NCBI RefSeq assembly: GCF_013111185.1
Contig: NZ_WVRE01000011.1
Span: forward strand, 1-64,000
Origin: Ruegeria sp. HKCCD7303
GTDB lineage: Bacteria > Pseudomonadota > Alphaproteobacteria > Rhodobacterales > Rhodobacteraceae
Direction of reading: 5' to 3'
DNA: 64,000 bases
A program made the translations under genes and the position numbers. A model generated the notes under the pieces. It did not search any database, had not been told where the DNA came from, and saw only the letters and a program-made list of their open reading frames with translations. Below are positions 15,016 to 23,723 of the stretch, in pieces (position 1 is the stretch's first letter; the number at the start of each line of letters is the position of its first letter).

Positions 15016-16386
15016 ATGAAGCTCAATCGCAGGCAATTCGTTGCAGGCACGTCGGCACTAATCGCAGTGCCGACTATCGGGAGGGCGGCTACCGCCCCCC
15101 GAATAATCGAGGCGCGTTCAGGATTGGCACGTGTTGCCCCCGACAGCTATCCTGAAACCGAGATATGGGGATATGATGGCGGTGTTCCGGGCCCCGAAAT
15201 TCGTGCCCGGCAGGGCGAAACGGTTCGCCGGACACTCCTGAACTCACTGCCTCAGCCTACGGCAATCCATTGGCATGGACTGCGGGTTCCAAACAACATG
15301 GATGGGGTGCCGGGTCTTACACAGGAGGCTGTACCAACAAGCGGCGAGTTTCAGTATGACTTGCCTCTGAAGGATGCAGGAACCTTCTGGTACCACTCTC
15401 ATAACCAGTCAACGGAACAAGTGGCCAGGGGCCTTTACGGCGCGTTCATCGTCGACGAAATGGACCCGCCGGACACGGATCATGACATTACGATCCTGCT
15501 GGATGACTGGAGGTTGGGTCAGGACGCCCAAATCGTCGATGATTTCGGCGCGATGCATGACTGGACGCATGCAGGCCGAATGGGAAACTACGTTCACGCA
15601 CACATATCGCCCATGACAGAAGTTCTGACAAACCAGCGTTTGCGACTTCGAATGGTCAACGTGGCAACTGATCGGATCATGTATGTCTCAGTAGGTGGCG
15701 CAAACGGGAAACTGGTCGCTTATGATGGCATGCCTGTAAGGCAGCCAGAGGATTTTGAAACCCTTGTTTTTGGGCCTGCACAGCGAGCAGACTTAATTGT
15801 TGATGTCACAGCGGAATCGAACGAAGCCGTTCAAATAACTCTTCACGAACGCGATGAATCGTTTGTCATTGCTGAAATCCCGGTTTCGGGAAGCGGTGCA
15901 TCCGCAAACCGCGGTGCAATAGAAGCCCTGCCACCCAACCCTGTTTCCTTTCTCGAAGATGTTTCTGACGCTTTGACAATCCCATTAGTGATGGAAGGCG
16001 GGGCGATGGGCGGACTGCGTCAAGGCACTTTTAACGGCCAGGTCATGAGCACCAATGAATTGGTTCAGGAAGGGCAGATCTGGACATTCAACGGTGTCGC
16101 CGGGTTACCTGAAAACCCCCTTGCTGCCGTTTCGCGTGGCGACATAGTCCGGATTCAGATGCAGAACGACACCGTCTTTCCGCACGCTATGCACTTGCAC
16201 GGGACGCACTTTCAGGAAGTTCTGCCAAACGGCAACCTAGGGCCGCTGCGGGACACAATCCTGGTTGACCGGATAGAAAAGCGGGAGATTGCGTTCGTTG
16301 CGGATAACCCGGGGGATTGGCTGTTTCATTGCCATATGCTGTCGCATCAGGCCGCTGGTATGAAGACCTGGCTGAGCGTGGCATGA
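15016..16386 (+). CDS. Multicopper oxidase, CueO/CopA-like, Tat-exported
   Basis: Oxidises Cu(I) to the less membrane-permeable Cu(II) in the periplasm, by family analogy. 456 residues, three cupredoxin domains, twin-arginine signal (LNRRQFVAGTSALIAV). All four copper-ligand motifs are intact: HWHG (His85-Gly88), HSH (His127, His129), HAMHLHGTH (from His390) and HCHMLSHQAAGM (from His438) with Cys439 and axial Met449. The Met-rich substrate loop of E. coli CueO is not obvious; compare VMEGGAMGGLRQGTF. RBS GGAGGGAAG precedes ATG 15016. The next cytochrome gene overlaps its stop. Confidence 0.94.
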   Translation: MKLNRRQFVAGTSALIAVPTIGRAATAPRIIEARSGLARVAPDSYPETEIWGYDGGVPGPEIRARQGETVRRTLLNSLPQPTAIHWHGLRVPNNMDGVPGLTQEAVPTSGEFQYDLPLKDAGTFWYHSHNQSTEQVARGLYGAFIVDEMDPPDTDHDITILLDDWRLGQDAQIVDDFGAMHDWTHAGRMGNYVHAHISPMTEVLTNQRLRLRMVNVATDRIMYVSVGGANGKLVAYDGMPVRQPEDFETLVFGPAQRADLIVDVTAESNEAVQITLHERDESFVIAEIPVSGSGASANRGAIEALPPNPVSFLEDVSDALTIPLVMEGGAMGGLRQGTFNGQVMSTNELVQEGQIWTFNGVAGLPENPLAAVSRGDIVRIQMQNDTVFPHAMHLHGTHFQEVLPNGNLGPLRDTILVDRIEKREIAFVADNPGDWLFHCHMLSHQAAGMKTWLSVA

Positions 16387-16859
16387 TGAACAAGAGTTCG
16401 GCGAAATGGGTGTCACTGGCTGCTGTAGTGATCATTGTCGCGGTCGCTGGCTGGGGCCTGAGTGGGCGTGCGCAGAACAGTGCATCAGCGGATTCGGCAC
16501 GTGGTGCAGTTTTGTACGCCGAAAACTGCGCGTCATGCCACGGGGCAAATTTGGAGGGTCAGCAGGATTGGCAAACACCTGATCCGGATGGCGTCTTGCG
16601 GGCGCCCCCGCATGACCGAACCGGGCATACCTGGCATCACGGCGACAAGCTGTTGTTCGACTATACAAAGTTTGGCGGGGACCAAACTTTGAAACAGATG
16701 GGTGTCGCTGACGTCAAAAGCGGCATGCCAGGCTTCGGGGACACTCTGTCGGATCAGGATATCTGGGACATCCTCGCCTTCATCAAGGAGAGTTGGCCGG
16801 ATCGGGAACGCAAGCTGCAAGAGCAACGCACCGAAGCAGAACAAACGGAAGGAAACTGA
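16383..16859 (+). CDS. Membrane-anchored cytochrome c
   Basis: 158 residues from ATG 16383, overlapping the oxidase stop (ATGA); the next codon is also ATG. A longer frame starts inside the oxidase gene and is rejected. N-terminal helix (about residues 8-28), haem motif ENCASCHGANLEGQQDW, a histidine-rich loop (PPHDRTGHTWHHGDK) and axial Met in SGMPGFGDTLSDQD. The domain resembles the haem domains fused to or paired with multicopper oxidases in copper islands. Coupled translation suggests it is the oxidase's electron partner. Confidence 0.9.
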   Translation: MMNKSSAKWVSLAAVVIIVAVAGWGLSGRAQNSASADSARGAVLYAENCASCHGANLEGQQDWQTPDPDGVLRAPPHDRTGHTWHHGDKLLFDYTKFGGDQTLKQMGVADVKSGMPGFGDTLSDQDIWDILAFIKESWPDRERKLQEQRTEAEQTEGN

Positions 16860-16860
16860 T

Positions 16861-17589
16861 GTGAAACGAATACTTGCAGGCTTAGTCGCTATCGCCATGT
16901 CGATTGGCATTCCTATGGCACGCGCCGACGAGCTGTCTGACTCCGATGTAAAACGGCTGGCTCTCGAAGCCATTTTGGAAAACCCTGAGATCATCATGCA
17001 GGCGATTCAATTGCTTCAACAGCGCGAGGATCAGGCAAAAGCCGAAGCAATTGGAAGCGTCTTGGAAAATCAGCGTGAATTGCTGGAACAGGATCCGAAT
17101 GCGCCTGTAATCGGAAACCCGGAAGGCGATGTAACCGTGGTCGAGTTTTTCGACTATAACTGCCCATATTGCAAACGCGCTGCCCCGGTCGTGAAGAACG
17201 TAATCGCGGGCGATTCCGATGTGCGAATTGTTTATCGAGAATGGCCCATACTTGGAGAAGGTTCCGACTTCGCGGCACGCGCTGCGCTGGCCTCACGAAA
17301 CCAGGGAAAATACGAAGAATTTCATTGGGCGCTTATGGCTCTGAACGGTCGTGCCACTGAGGCCAGTGTACTGAAAGTTGTTCGGGAACTTGGCCTGGAC
17401 GAGGATCAATTGCGCGCAGATATGGAAGCGCCGGAAGTCGACGCGCATATTCAGATTTCCATGGAATTGGCCCGACAGCTTGGCTTCAGTGGCACTCCTT
17501 CGTTTGTGATTGGAGATGCGCTTGCCCCGGGTCTGATCACCGAAGATGAAATGACCCGGTTAATCGTGGCAGTCAGAGACGCAAGATAG
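16861..17589 (+). CDS. scsC: ScsC-like periplasmic DsbA-family thiol isomerase
   Basis: 242 residues from GTG 16861 (AAGGAAAC upstream), signal peptide ending near ARADE. An N-terminal helical segment (LALEAILENPEIIMQAIQLL) of the type used by ScsC proteins for trimerisation precedes a thioredoxin fold with helical insert: FFDYNCPYCKRA gives active site CPYC, and the cis-Pro loop is FSGTPSFVIG. ScsC accepts electrons from ScsB (encoded at 7593) and protects periplasmic proteins from copper-made wrong disulfides. An in-frame earlier ATG lies within the cytochrome gene and is rejected. Confidence 0.88.
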   Translation: MKRILAGLVAIAMSIGIPMARADELSDSDVKRLALEAILENPEIIMQAIQLLQQREDQAKAEAIGSVLENQRELLEQDPNAPVIGNPEGDVTVVEFFDYNCPYCKRAAPVVKNVIAGDSDVRIVYREWPILGEGSDFAARAALASRNQGKYEEFHWALMALNGRATEASVLKVVRELGLDEDQLRADMEAPEVDAHIQISMELARQLGFSGTPSFVIGDALAPGLITEDEMTRLIVAVRDAR

Positions 17590-17626
17590 AACCAAGGGGG
17601 CGACAGCATGTGCGCTCCTAAGTTTA

Positions 17627-17824
17627 TCATGCGATCGTGGCTTCGTATCCCTCGGACTTCAGCGCTGCAAGGATATGATCAAGTGAATTGGTGCTTAAGA
17701 CACGTACCCTGCGGTTTTCCATGTCAAAGTCCAACTGTGCGGAGGAATCCACCGTGGCAACGGCTTTTTCGATAGCTGACTTGCAGTGCCCGCAGCTCAT
17801 ATCCGGGATATTTAGGGTCGTCAT
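17627..17824 (-). CDS. copZ: Copper chaperone CopZ (HMA domain)
   Basis: A 65-residue single HMA domain: TLNIPDMSCGHCKSAIEKAV with the MxCxxC Cu(I) site near the N-terminus and the usual ferredoxin-like ending. The frame continues upstream to an ATG at 17872, but that lies inside the promoter; the ATG at 17824 has GGAGC seven bases before it and gives the normal CopZ size. It passes Cu(I) to the ATPase CopA encoded divergently. CueR-type promoter at 17853-17883. Confidence 0.93.
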   Translation of the reverse strand: MTTLNIPDMSCGHCKSAIEKAVATVDSSAQLDFDMENRRVRVLSTNSLDHILAALKSEGYEATIA

Positions 17825-17852
17825 GGATGTTTGCTCCTGTGTTCCGTCGTCC

Positions 17853-17883
17853 CGGCTAAAGTATTCCAGCACAGGAAGGTCAA
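17853..17883 (-). promoter_or_regulatory. CueR-type promoter for copZ
   Basis: Minus strand: TTGACC (17883-17878), 19-bp spacer TTCCTGTGCTGGAATACTT and -10 by position TAGCCG. The TTCC..GGAA dyad arms are kept. Start of copZ lies about 30 bp downstream. Confidence 0.75.
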
Positions 17884-17936
17884 GTCGTGATTATTGGATC
17901 GTCAAAATTAGTGGCAAAGAAAGTCAGCCCCATCCC

Positions 17937-17967
17937 TTGACCTTCCACTTGCTGGAACCCTTATGTT
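17937..17967 (+). promoter_or_regulatory. CueR-type promoter for copA-cueR
   Basis: TTGACC at 17937-17942, 19-bp spacer TTCCACTTGCTGGAACCCT and a good -10 TATGTT at 17962-17967. This is the best match of the set and controls the ATPase together with the CueR-like regulator, giving autoregulation. Confidence 0.82.
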
Positions 17968-17997
17968 TCCCGTCAGCAGAACATTGGTGGTGACAAT

Positions 17998-20508
17998 ATG
18001 ACTGAAATTTCACATGCAAGGTTTCAAGTTCAGGGTATGAGCTGTGCGTCCTGCGTAGGGCGGGTTGAGCGCGCGTTGAAAGATGTGCCAGGGGTAGATG
18101 CCGCTTCGGTTAATCTCGCCAGCGAAAGCGTTCAGGTCGATTTCCGCGATCCAGCCGATAAAGCGGCCATTGCTGATGCGTTAAACAGCGCCGGATATCT
18201 GGCACGGACGGAAGAGGTAACGCTGGATATTCAGAACATGTCCTGCGCATCGTGCGTGGGGCGCGTTGAACGGGCATTGCAAGCAGATGATGGCGTCTTG
18301 TCCGCGTCGGTCAATCTGGCCACCGAAAGTGCAACTGTACGTTATGCTGAGGGAGTCACAACACCCGAAGCCATCGCGGCGCTTGCGGCATCTGCTGGCT
18401 ATCCGGCGAGCCTGCGATCCGCGACGCAGACCGAACCACAAGACCGCAAAGCCAAAGAGATTCGCCAATTGGCCCGGCGAACAAGCTTTGCCGCCTTGCT
18501 CGCTTTGCCGGTCTTTATCCTTGAAATGGGCTCGCATGTTATTCCGGGCATGCACCACCTGATAGCGAGCACGATCGGCATCCAGAACAGCTATTACCTG
18601 CAATTCCTTCTAACCACGATCGTTCTTTTTGGGCCAGGTTTGCAGTTCTATACTAAGGGATTCCCTTCCTTGTTCAAAGGCGCGCCGGACATGAATTCTC
18701 TGGTGGCTCTGGGCACTTCGGCGGCTTATGGGTTCTCGCTTGTTTCCACCTTTGCGCCGGGTGTTCTTCCCGCCGGAACCGCAAACGTCTACTACGAGGC
18801 CGCAGCGGTGATCGTGGTTCTCATATTGCTGGGGAGGTTCCTCGAGGCGCGCGCCAAGGGGCGAACTGGTGAAGCGATCCGAAAACTGGTCGGTCTGCAG
18901 GCAAAAACAGCGCGCGTTGAGCGCGACGGATCGGTTGTCGAGCTACCGATCGAGCAGATCGTTGTAGGGGATATTGTGCACGTTCGACCGGGCGAAAAAA
19001 TCGCGGTGGATGGTGCCGTAGTGACCGGCGCGTCATATGTCGATGAAAGCATGATCACCGGCGAGCCGGTTCCTGCCGAAAAGACCGAGGGCGCAACTGT
19101 GGTCGGCGGAACAGTTAATGGCGCGGGCGCATTGACGTACCGGGCTGAAAAGATCGGCGCAGACACTATGTTGGCCCAGATCATTCAAATGGTCGAACAA
19201 GCACAGGGTGCCAAGCTTCCGATTCAAGGCTTGGTTGACCGCATCACGCTGTGGTTCGTGCCGGTAGTGATCGCTGTGGCCGTAATGACTGTGCTGGTTT
19301 GGATGTTGTTCGGACCCGATCCTGCGCTCAGCTTGGCGTTGGTAGCCGGGGTTGCGGTACTGATCATTGCTTGCCCCTGCGCCATGGGGTTGGCCACACC
19401 CACCTCAATCATGGTCGGCACCGGCCGCGCGGCCGAGATGGGTGTCCTGTTTCGAAAGGGCGACGCCTTGCAAATGCTGCAGGAAACCACCGTTGTTGCG
19501 GTGGACAAGACGGGGACCTTGACCGAAGGGCGTCCGGAGCTGACCGACCTGATTGTGGCCGAAGGATTGGCCGAGGATGAGGTTCTGCGCCTTGTTGCTG
19601 CCGTTGAGGTCACATCCGAACATCCGATCGCCACGGCCATCGTGCGCGCGGCTGAAACCCGTGGTCTGGAGCTTTCGAAGCCAGAAGACTTCACGTCGAT
19701 CACCGGTTACGGGGTAAGCGCCTCAGTCGAAGGCCATACAATCCTGATCGGGGCCGACCGCCTGATGAGTCGCGAAGGGGTTGAAATGGGCGCGTTGTCT
19801 GATCGGGGCGCTGAACTCGCAATCAACGGAAAGACTCCACTTTATGCCTCCGTAGACGGAGTTATCGCAGCCGTCATCGCCGTGGCGGACCCAATCAAGA
19901 CCACCACGCCAGACGCAATTGAAGCTTTGCACGGACTGGGGCTGAAAGTAGCGATGATTACCGGCGACAATACCGCTACAGCCAAATCCATCGCGGCGCA
20001 GCTTGGCATCGATCATGTCGTGGCCGAGGTTCTGCCAGAGGGTAAAGTATCCGCGTTGCAAGATCTGCGCTCAAATGGCGGAAAACTGGCCTTTGTGGGT
20101 GATGGCATCAATGATGCCCCCGCTCTGGCGGCGGCTGACGTAGGAATTGCGATCGGGACAGGCACTGACATCGCCATCGAGGCGGCTGACGTCGTTCTGA
20201 TGTCAGGCGACCTGACAGGCGTGGTCAACGCCTTCGATATTAGTCAGCGCACCATGCGTAACATCCGCCAAAACCTGTTCTGGGCTTTCAGCTACAACAC
20301 GCTGCTCATACCGGTTGCAGCGGGGGTGCTCTATCCGTTTGGCGGCCCGTTGCTGTCGCCGGTTTTGGCTGCAGGTGCCATGGCGCTGTCCAGTGTATTT
20401 GTCCTGACCAACGCGCTGCGGTTGCGCTGGGTTAAGCCGATCAAAGTTGGGCGAGAACAGATCTCGCAGAATGAAGAGCAGGCGCTGCGATCAGCGCCTG
20501 CTGAATAG
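17998..20508 (+). CDS. copA: Cu(I)-exporting P1B-type ATPase CopA with two HMA domains
   Basis: 836 residues. Two N-terminal HMA domains, each with GMSCASC/NMSCASC sites (about residues 9-70 and 77-140), eight transmembrane helices, the Cu(I) translocation motif Cys459-Pro-Cys461 ([14 protein letters not shown]), phosphorylation site DKTGT from Asp503, HP motif ([10 protein letters not shown]) and hinge [10 protein letters not shown]. This is a full-length CopA. It exports Cu(I) from the cytoplasm to the periplasm, where the multicopper oxidase and Cus system act. cueR follows 15 nt later. Confidence 0.97.
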   Translation: MTEISHARFQVQGMSCASCVGRVERALKDVPGVDAASVNLASESVQVDFRDPADKAAIADALNSAGYLARTEEVTLDIQNMSCASCVGRVERALQADDGVLSASVNLATESATVRYAEGVTTPEAIAALAASAGYPASLRSATQTEPQDRKAKEIRQLARRTSFAALLALPVFILEMGSHVIPGMHHLIASTIGIQNSYYLQFLLTTIVLFGPGLQFYTKGFPSLFKGAPDMNSLVALGTSAAYGFSLVSTFAPGVLPAGTANVYYEAAAVIVVLILLGRFLEARAKGRTGEAIRKLVGLQAKTARVERDGSVVELPIEQIVVGDIVHVRPGEKIAVDGAVVTGASYVDESMITGEPVPAEKTEGATVVGGTVNGAGALTYRAEKIGADTMLAQIIQMVEQAQGAKLPIQGLVDRITLWFVPVVIAVAVMTVLVWMLFGPDPALSLALVAGVAVLIIACPCAMGLATPTSIMVGTGRAAEMGVLFRKGDALQMLQETTVVAVDKTGTLTEGRPELTDLIVAEGLAEDEVLRLVAAVEVTSEHPIATAIVRAAETRGLELSKPEDFTSITGYGVSASVEGHTILIGADRLMSREGVEMGALSDRGAELAINGKTPLYASVDGVIAAVIAVADPIKTTTPDAIEALHGLGLKVAMITGDNTATAKSIAAQLGIDHVVAEVLPEGKVSALQDLRSNGGKLAFVGDGINDAPALAAADVGIAIGTGTDIAIEAADVVLMSGDLTGVVNAFDISQRTMRNIRQNLFWAFSYNTLLIPVAAGVLYPFGGPLLSPVLAAGAMALSSVFVLTNALRLRWVKPIKVGREQISQNEEQALRSAPAE

Positions 20509-20523
20509 AATAGGAGAACCGCT

Positions 20524-20910
20524 GTGAATATCGGAGATGTAGCAGAACGTTCGGGTCTGCCTGCCAAAACCATCCGTTATTACGAGGATATCGGATTCAT
20601 CAAACCCAGGCGCAGTCTGAACGGGTATCGACATTTCGACGAAAAGGAACTGCACAAACTGGCCTTCATCGGGCGGGCCCGCTCATTGGGCTTTACCATT
20701 GAGGATTGCCGTTCACTACTGGCGTTGTACGAGGACAAAGAACGCGCAAGCGCGGACGTGAAGGATATCGCCAAACAGAACCTAAAAGAAATAGATGCCA
20801 AGATCGCGGACCTGAAGGCCATGCATGCTACACTGTCTCATTTAATCGATGAATGTGCCGGAGACCACCGTCCCGACTGCCCGATCCTGAAGAACCTCGG
20901 CCAAACTTAG
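20524..20910 (+). CDS. cueR: CueR-like copper-responsive MerR-family activator
   Basis: 128 residues from GTG 20524 (AGGAG upstream). N-terminal MerR winged-helix (IGDVAERSGLPAKTIRYYED), long dimerisation helix, and the metal loop CAGDHRPDC with Cys111 and Cys119, the two-cysteine spacing of CueR that selects monovalent Cu/Ag. Ser76 occupies the place where divalent-metal MerR proteins have a third Cys. Encoded behind copA under the promoter at 17937. It is the only MerR protein in the first 40 kb, so it is the best candidate for the seven related promoters. Confidence 0.93.
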   Translation: MNIGDVAERSGLPAKTIRYYEDIGFIKPRRSLNGYRHFDEKELHKLAFIGRARSLGFTIEDCRSLLALYEDKERASADVKDIAKQNLKEIDAKIADLKAMHATLSHLIDECAGDHRPDCPILKNLGQT

Positions 20911-20926
20911 ATGCGCTCATCGTATG

Positions 20927-20950
20927 AACTGCCTCCTATTTTGGCAGTTT
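20927..20950 (+). terminator. Hairpin after cueR
   Basis: AACTGCC (20927-20933) pairs with GGCAGTT (20943-20949) around a nine-base loop, followed by TTGTT. The stem is short but well placed 17 bp after the cueR stop. Confidence 0.5.
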
Positions 20951-21059
20951 GTTACGTGTATTCGCGGGAATCCGCTTCATTTCGATACAGCGCACCAACT
21001 CACCTGTTTTTTCCTCCGACTGGCTTGAACACTCGTTACGTTCGTCCTAACTGCACGGG

Positions 21060-21452
21060 ATGAAGTGGAAGTTTTTCTCAGTGTTGCGAATGACGTTTCT
21101 GACATGCGTCTGCTTGGCGATGACCTTCGTCGGCACTGTTGTGGTCGCGAGCAGTGACGTCAAAAACAGTAGCACCTCTGAGCCTCACGGCGTTTCAATG
21201 GCTGCAAAGTCATCAGACTTCAAACACGACCATAGCGGTTTGCATCCGACGACTGGCCAAATCCACACGGATAGCCACGTAAATCACAGCGGAGAATGTC
21301 ATTCCGGTATCTGTTGTGTTGGCGAATATCCGACCCACGTAGGACTTGCGGTTTTGGCTGAAGCTTTTGGCCAGAAAAACCGTAACATGGATTCCGACAT
21401 CCACAACTCTCAAGCGCCTCTGACGCCCGATCGTCCTCCACAAATCTCCTAA
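21060..21452 (+). CDS. Small secreted His-rich protein before cusBAF
   Basis: 130 residues: signal peptide (about 1-30, LTCVCLAMTFVGTVVVASS), a histidine-rich stretch (FKHDHSGLHPTTGQIHTDSH, then HSGECHSGICCVGEY) and a proline-rich tail (LTPDRPPQIS). The layout matches the small proteins at 13116 and 32308. It stands just upstream of cusB in the same direction (75 bp), so it may be part of that operon. Periplasmic metal binding is likely from composition; no named family function. Confidence 0.6.
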   Translation: MKWKFFSVLRMTFLTCVCLAMTFVGTVVVASSDVKNSSTSEPHGVSMAAKSSDFKHDHSGLHPTTGQIHTDSHVNHSGECHSGICCVGEYPTHVGLAVLAEAFGQKNRNMDSDIHNSQAPLTPDRPPQIS

Positions 21453-21527
21453 CATCCACAGGCCCGTCAGCGCGGGTTTTCATGTTGTTTCGGTTCGAGC
21501 ATGCACTGCGACCGTCAGGAGATTATT

Positions 21528-23723
21528 ATGCGTGGAAGATATGCGGCACTATCAGTACTTGCCTTGGCGATTGGCCTGGGTGGAGGTGTCTTTCTTGAAA
21601 GACTGTACCTGAATCCAATTGATCAGGGCCAGTCGAACGAACCAGAGGTCCTTTATTGGGTAGCACCGATGGATCCGAATTTTCGGCAGCCTGGACCTGG
21701 AAAATCGCCGATGGGTATGGACTTGATCCCGGTTTATTCTGGGCAGGAACCTACCGGCGACCCTGAAGAAGTCACCCTGAGCGCTGCGGAAATCAACGCA
21801 ATTGGTGTGCGAACTGCGGTTGCACGCATGACTGATATCGAACCTCGCATCGAAACGGTGGGTTTCGTCGGCTTTGACGAACACCTGACCAATCACGTTC
21901 ATACGCGTGTTGAAGGTTGGATTGAGCAACTGAAAGTTCGAGCGGTCGGTGATCGCGTTGAGAAGGGGCAAGTTTTATTTGAACTCTTTTCACCACTGAT
22001 CGCAGCTGCGACCGGCGATCTTGTACGCGCAGTCGAAGCTGGTGACCCGCGGATTTTGGACGCGGCGCGCAATAAGTTGATCAGCCACGGTATGTCCGCT
22101 CGTCAGGTTGCTGAGATTGAGGCGGGCGGTGAGTTGGTTCGAAATGTGGAAATTGAGGCACCTCAAAACGGTGTCGTCATAGCTCTGAATGCCGCCGATG
22201 GCATGTACCTGCAGCCAGGCACGCTTGCTTTTTCGGTAACCGATCTTTCTGAAGTATGGCTGATCGTTGATGTATTTGAACGAGATATTGCACGTTTGTC
22301 GGAAGATATGCGCGCGATAGCAAGGTTCGAGCACCTACCCGGTCGCACCTTCGAAGGCGACATCGACTATGTTTACCCTGAGCTTGATCCGCAAACCCGA
22401 ACTCTTCCCGTAAGGCTTAGTTTCGATAACACCGACGGCGTGCTGCGGCCGGGCATGTTTGGCAGTGTTAGCCTTATACCGGATGAAAGCCGAAATGTTC
22501 TCACTGTTCCATCAGAGGCGTTAATTCGTACCGGTTCGGCGGAACGCGTCATCTTAAAAACAGGCGATGGTACTTTTCGCCCGAGACTGGTGACTACAGG
22601 TCTTCGAGACAGTTTCGGCGAGGGGGGTCGAACAGAAGTTCTGCAAGGGCTTGAACCTGGTGAGGAAGTTGTCGCATCCGCACAGTTTCTAATCGACAGT
22701 GAAAGTGCTTTGAGCGCCGGTTTCACCCGAATGGCACCAACGGATACCGAACCAGCACGCGGGGCAGGCACCCTGGTTTCACTCGATGCCCAAAATCGTA
22801 TGGCAACTGTTCGTCACGATGTTCTCGAAAGCCTCGATTGGCCCGCAATGACTTCGCAGTTTCCGGTGAGGTCTGGTGTTTCGCTCGACAGCTTGAGTGC
22901 AGGCGACGCAGTCGCTTTCGTGATCGCACGGGGTGCGGATGGGCTTCTGAGCCTGATGGAGCTTGCACCAGACGATGGTATTGCCGGAACTGGTGCCGGA
23001 ATCGCGCGCGCCGTCACTTCAGACGGCAAATTGACGCTTGAGCACGGACCGATCCCCGAGCTCGGTTGGGCCGCCATGACAATGGATTTGCCTGTTGTAG
23101 GAGTAGATCTCACTACCGTGCCAATCGACATGCCAATTGAGTTTGATCTGGCTGAGGGAGAAGGGGGGATGTTCTCGATTGTGGCAATTCGCGAAGAGGG
23201 CTCGCCGCCGACGGATTCCGTTGAACCCGAAGAAACCGACACGCCTTCTGCTCCACCGATTGTAGTCACCGGCACGATCAACCTCGTTAATGCTGAGGCG
23301 GGAACGGCAACCATCACTCACGGGCCGATGACTGAGATTGGCATGCCCGGAATGACCATGGATTTCCCATTAGAACCTACATTGGACACAAGCATGCTCG
23401 AAGTCGGTTCTGAAATGACTCTGACTTTCGCGCGTGCAGATGGCATGACAATGGTGTTGGCTGCGGCAACGCCTATTGCACCGCCACTTCAGGTTTCTGG
23501 CCGGATTAACAGTATCGACCCGAACGCGCGTACCGCGAACGTAACACACGGTCCGATGACTGAGATCGGCATGCCGGGCATGACCATGGATTTCCCGGTT
23601 GCGGAGGGGATTGAGGTTTCTAACTTGCCTGTAGGGATTGATGTTTCTTTGATCCTTCGCCGCAATCCCGACTTTTCGATGACGCTGTTAGAGGTCGCGC
23701 TTGATGGGAGTGTTACGCAGTGA
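21528..23723 (+). CDS. cusB: RND periplasmic adaptor CusB with four fused CusF-like domains
   Basis: 731 residues from ATG 21528 (CAGGAG six bases before; an ATG nine codons upstream lacks this). Signal anchor, a heavy-metal-binding segment (YWVAPMDPNFRQPGPGKSPM), hairpin/lipoyl and beta-barrel domains of the CusB family to about residue 415, then four consecutive CusF-like OB domains at about 421-487, 488-557, 577-648 and 655-731. Domain 2 has the full CusF metal set His-x7-Trp-x2-Met-x-Met (HGPIPELGWAAMTM); domains 3 and 4 read HGPMTEIGMPGMTM, with Met for Trp; domain 1 lacks the last Met. Fusions with one such domain are familiar; four are not familiar to me. It overlaps cusA by GTGA. Confidence 0.93.
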   Translation: MRGRYAALSVLALAIGLGGGVFLERLYLNPIDQGQSNEPEVLYWVAPMDPNFRQPGPGKSPMGMDLIPVYSGQEPTGDPEEVTLSAAEINAIGVRTAVARMTDIEPRIETVGFVGFDEHLTNHVHTRVEGWIEQLKVRAVGDRVEKGQVLFELFSPLIAAATGDLVRAVEAGDPRILDAARNKLISHGMSARQVAEIEAGGELVRNVEIEAPQNGVVIALNAADGMYLQPGTLAFSVTDLSEVWLIVDVFERDIARLSEDMRAIARFEHLPGRTFEGDIDYVYPELDPQTRTLPVRLSFDNTDGVLRPGMFGSVSLIPDESRNVLTVPSEALIRTGSAERVILKTGDGTFRPRLVTTGLRDSFGEGGRTEVLQGLEPGEEVVASAQFLIDSESALSAGFTRMAPTDTEPARGAGTLVSLDAQNRMATVRHDVLESLDWPAMTSQFPVRSGVSLDSLSAGDAVAFVIARGADGLLSLMELAPDDGIAGTGAGIARAVTSDGKLTLEHGPIPELGWAAMTMDLPVVGVDLTTVPIDMPIEFDLAEGEGGMFSIVAIREEGSPPTDSVEPEETDTPSAPPIVVTGTINLVNAEAGTATITHGPMTEIGMPGMTMDFPLEPTLDTSMLEVGSEMTLTFARADGMTMVLAAATPIAPPLQVSGRINSIDPNARTANVTHGPMTEIGMPGMTMDFPVAEGIEVSNLPVGIDVSLILRRNPDFSMTLLEVALDGSVTQ
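23319..23596 (+). repeat. Duplicated 50-bp segments inside cusB
   Basis: Positions 23319-23368 and 23547-23596 are nearly identical (about four differences in 50 bp), covering the metal-binding stretch of CusF-like domains 3 and 4. This indicates a recent tandem duplication or gene conversion of the last two domains. Confidence 0.75.

Noticed and set aside
17825..17872. Longer N-terminus of CopZ
   Set aside because: The added codons overlap the promoter and leader; ATG 17824 has the Shine-Dalgarno and gives the usual size.
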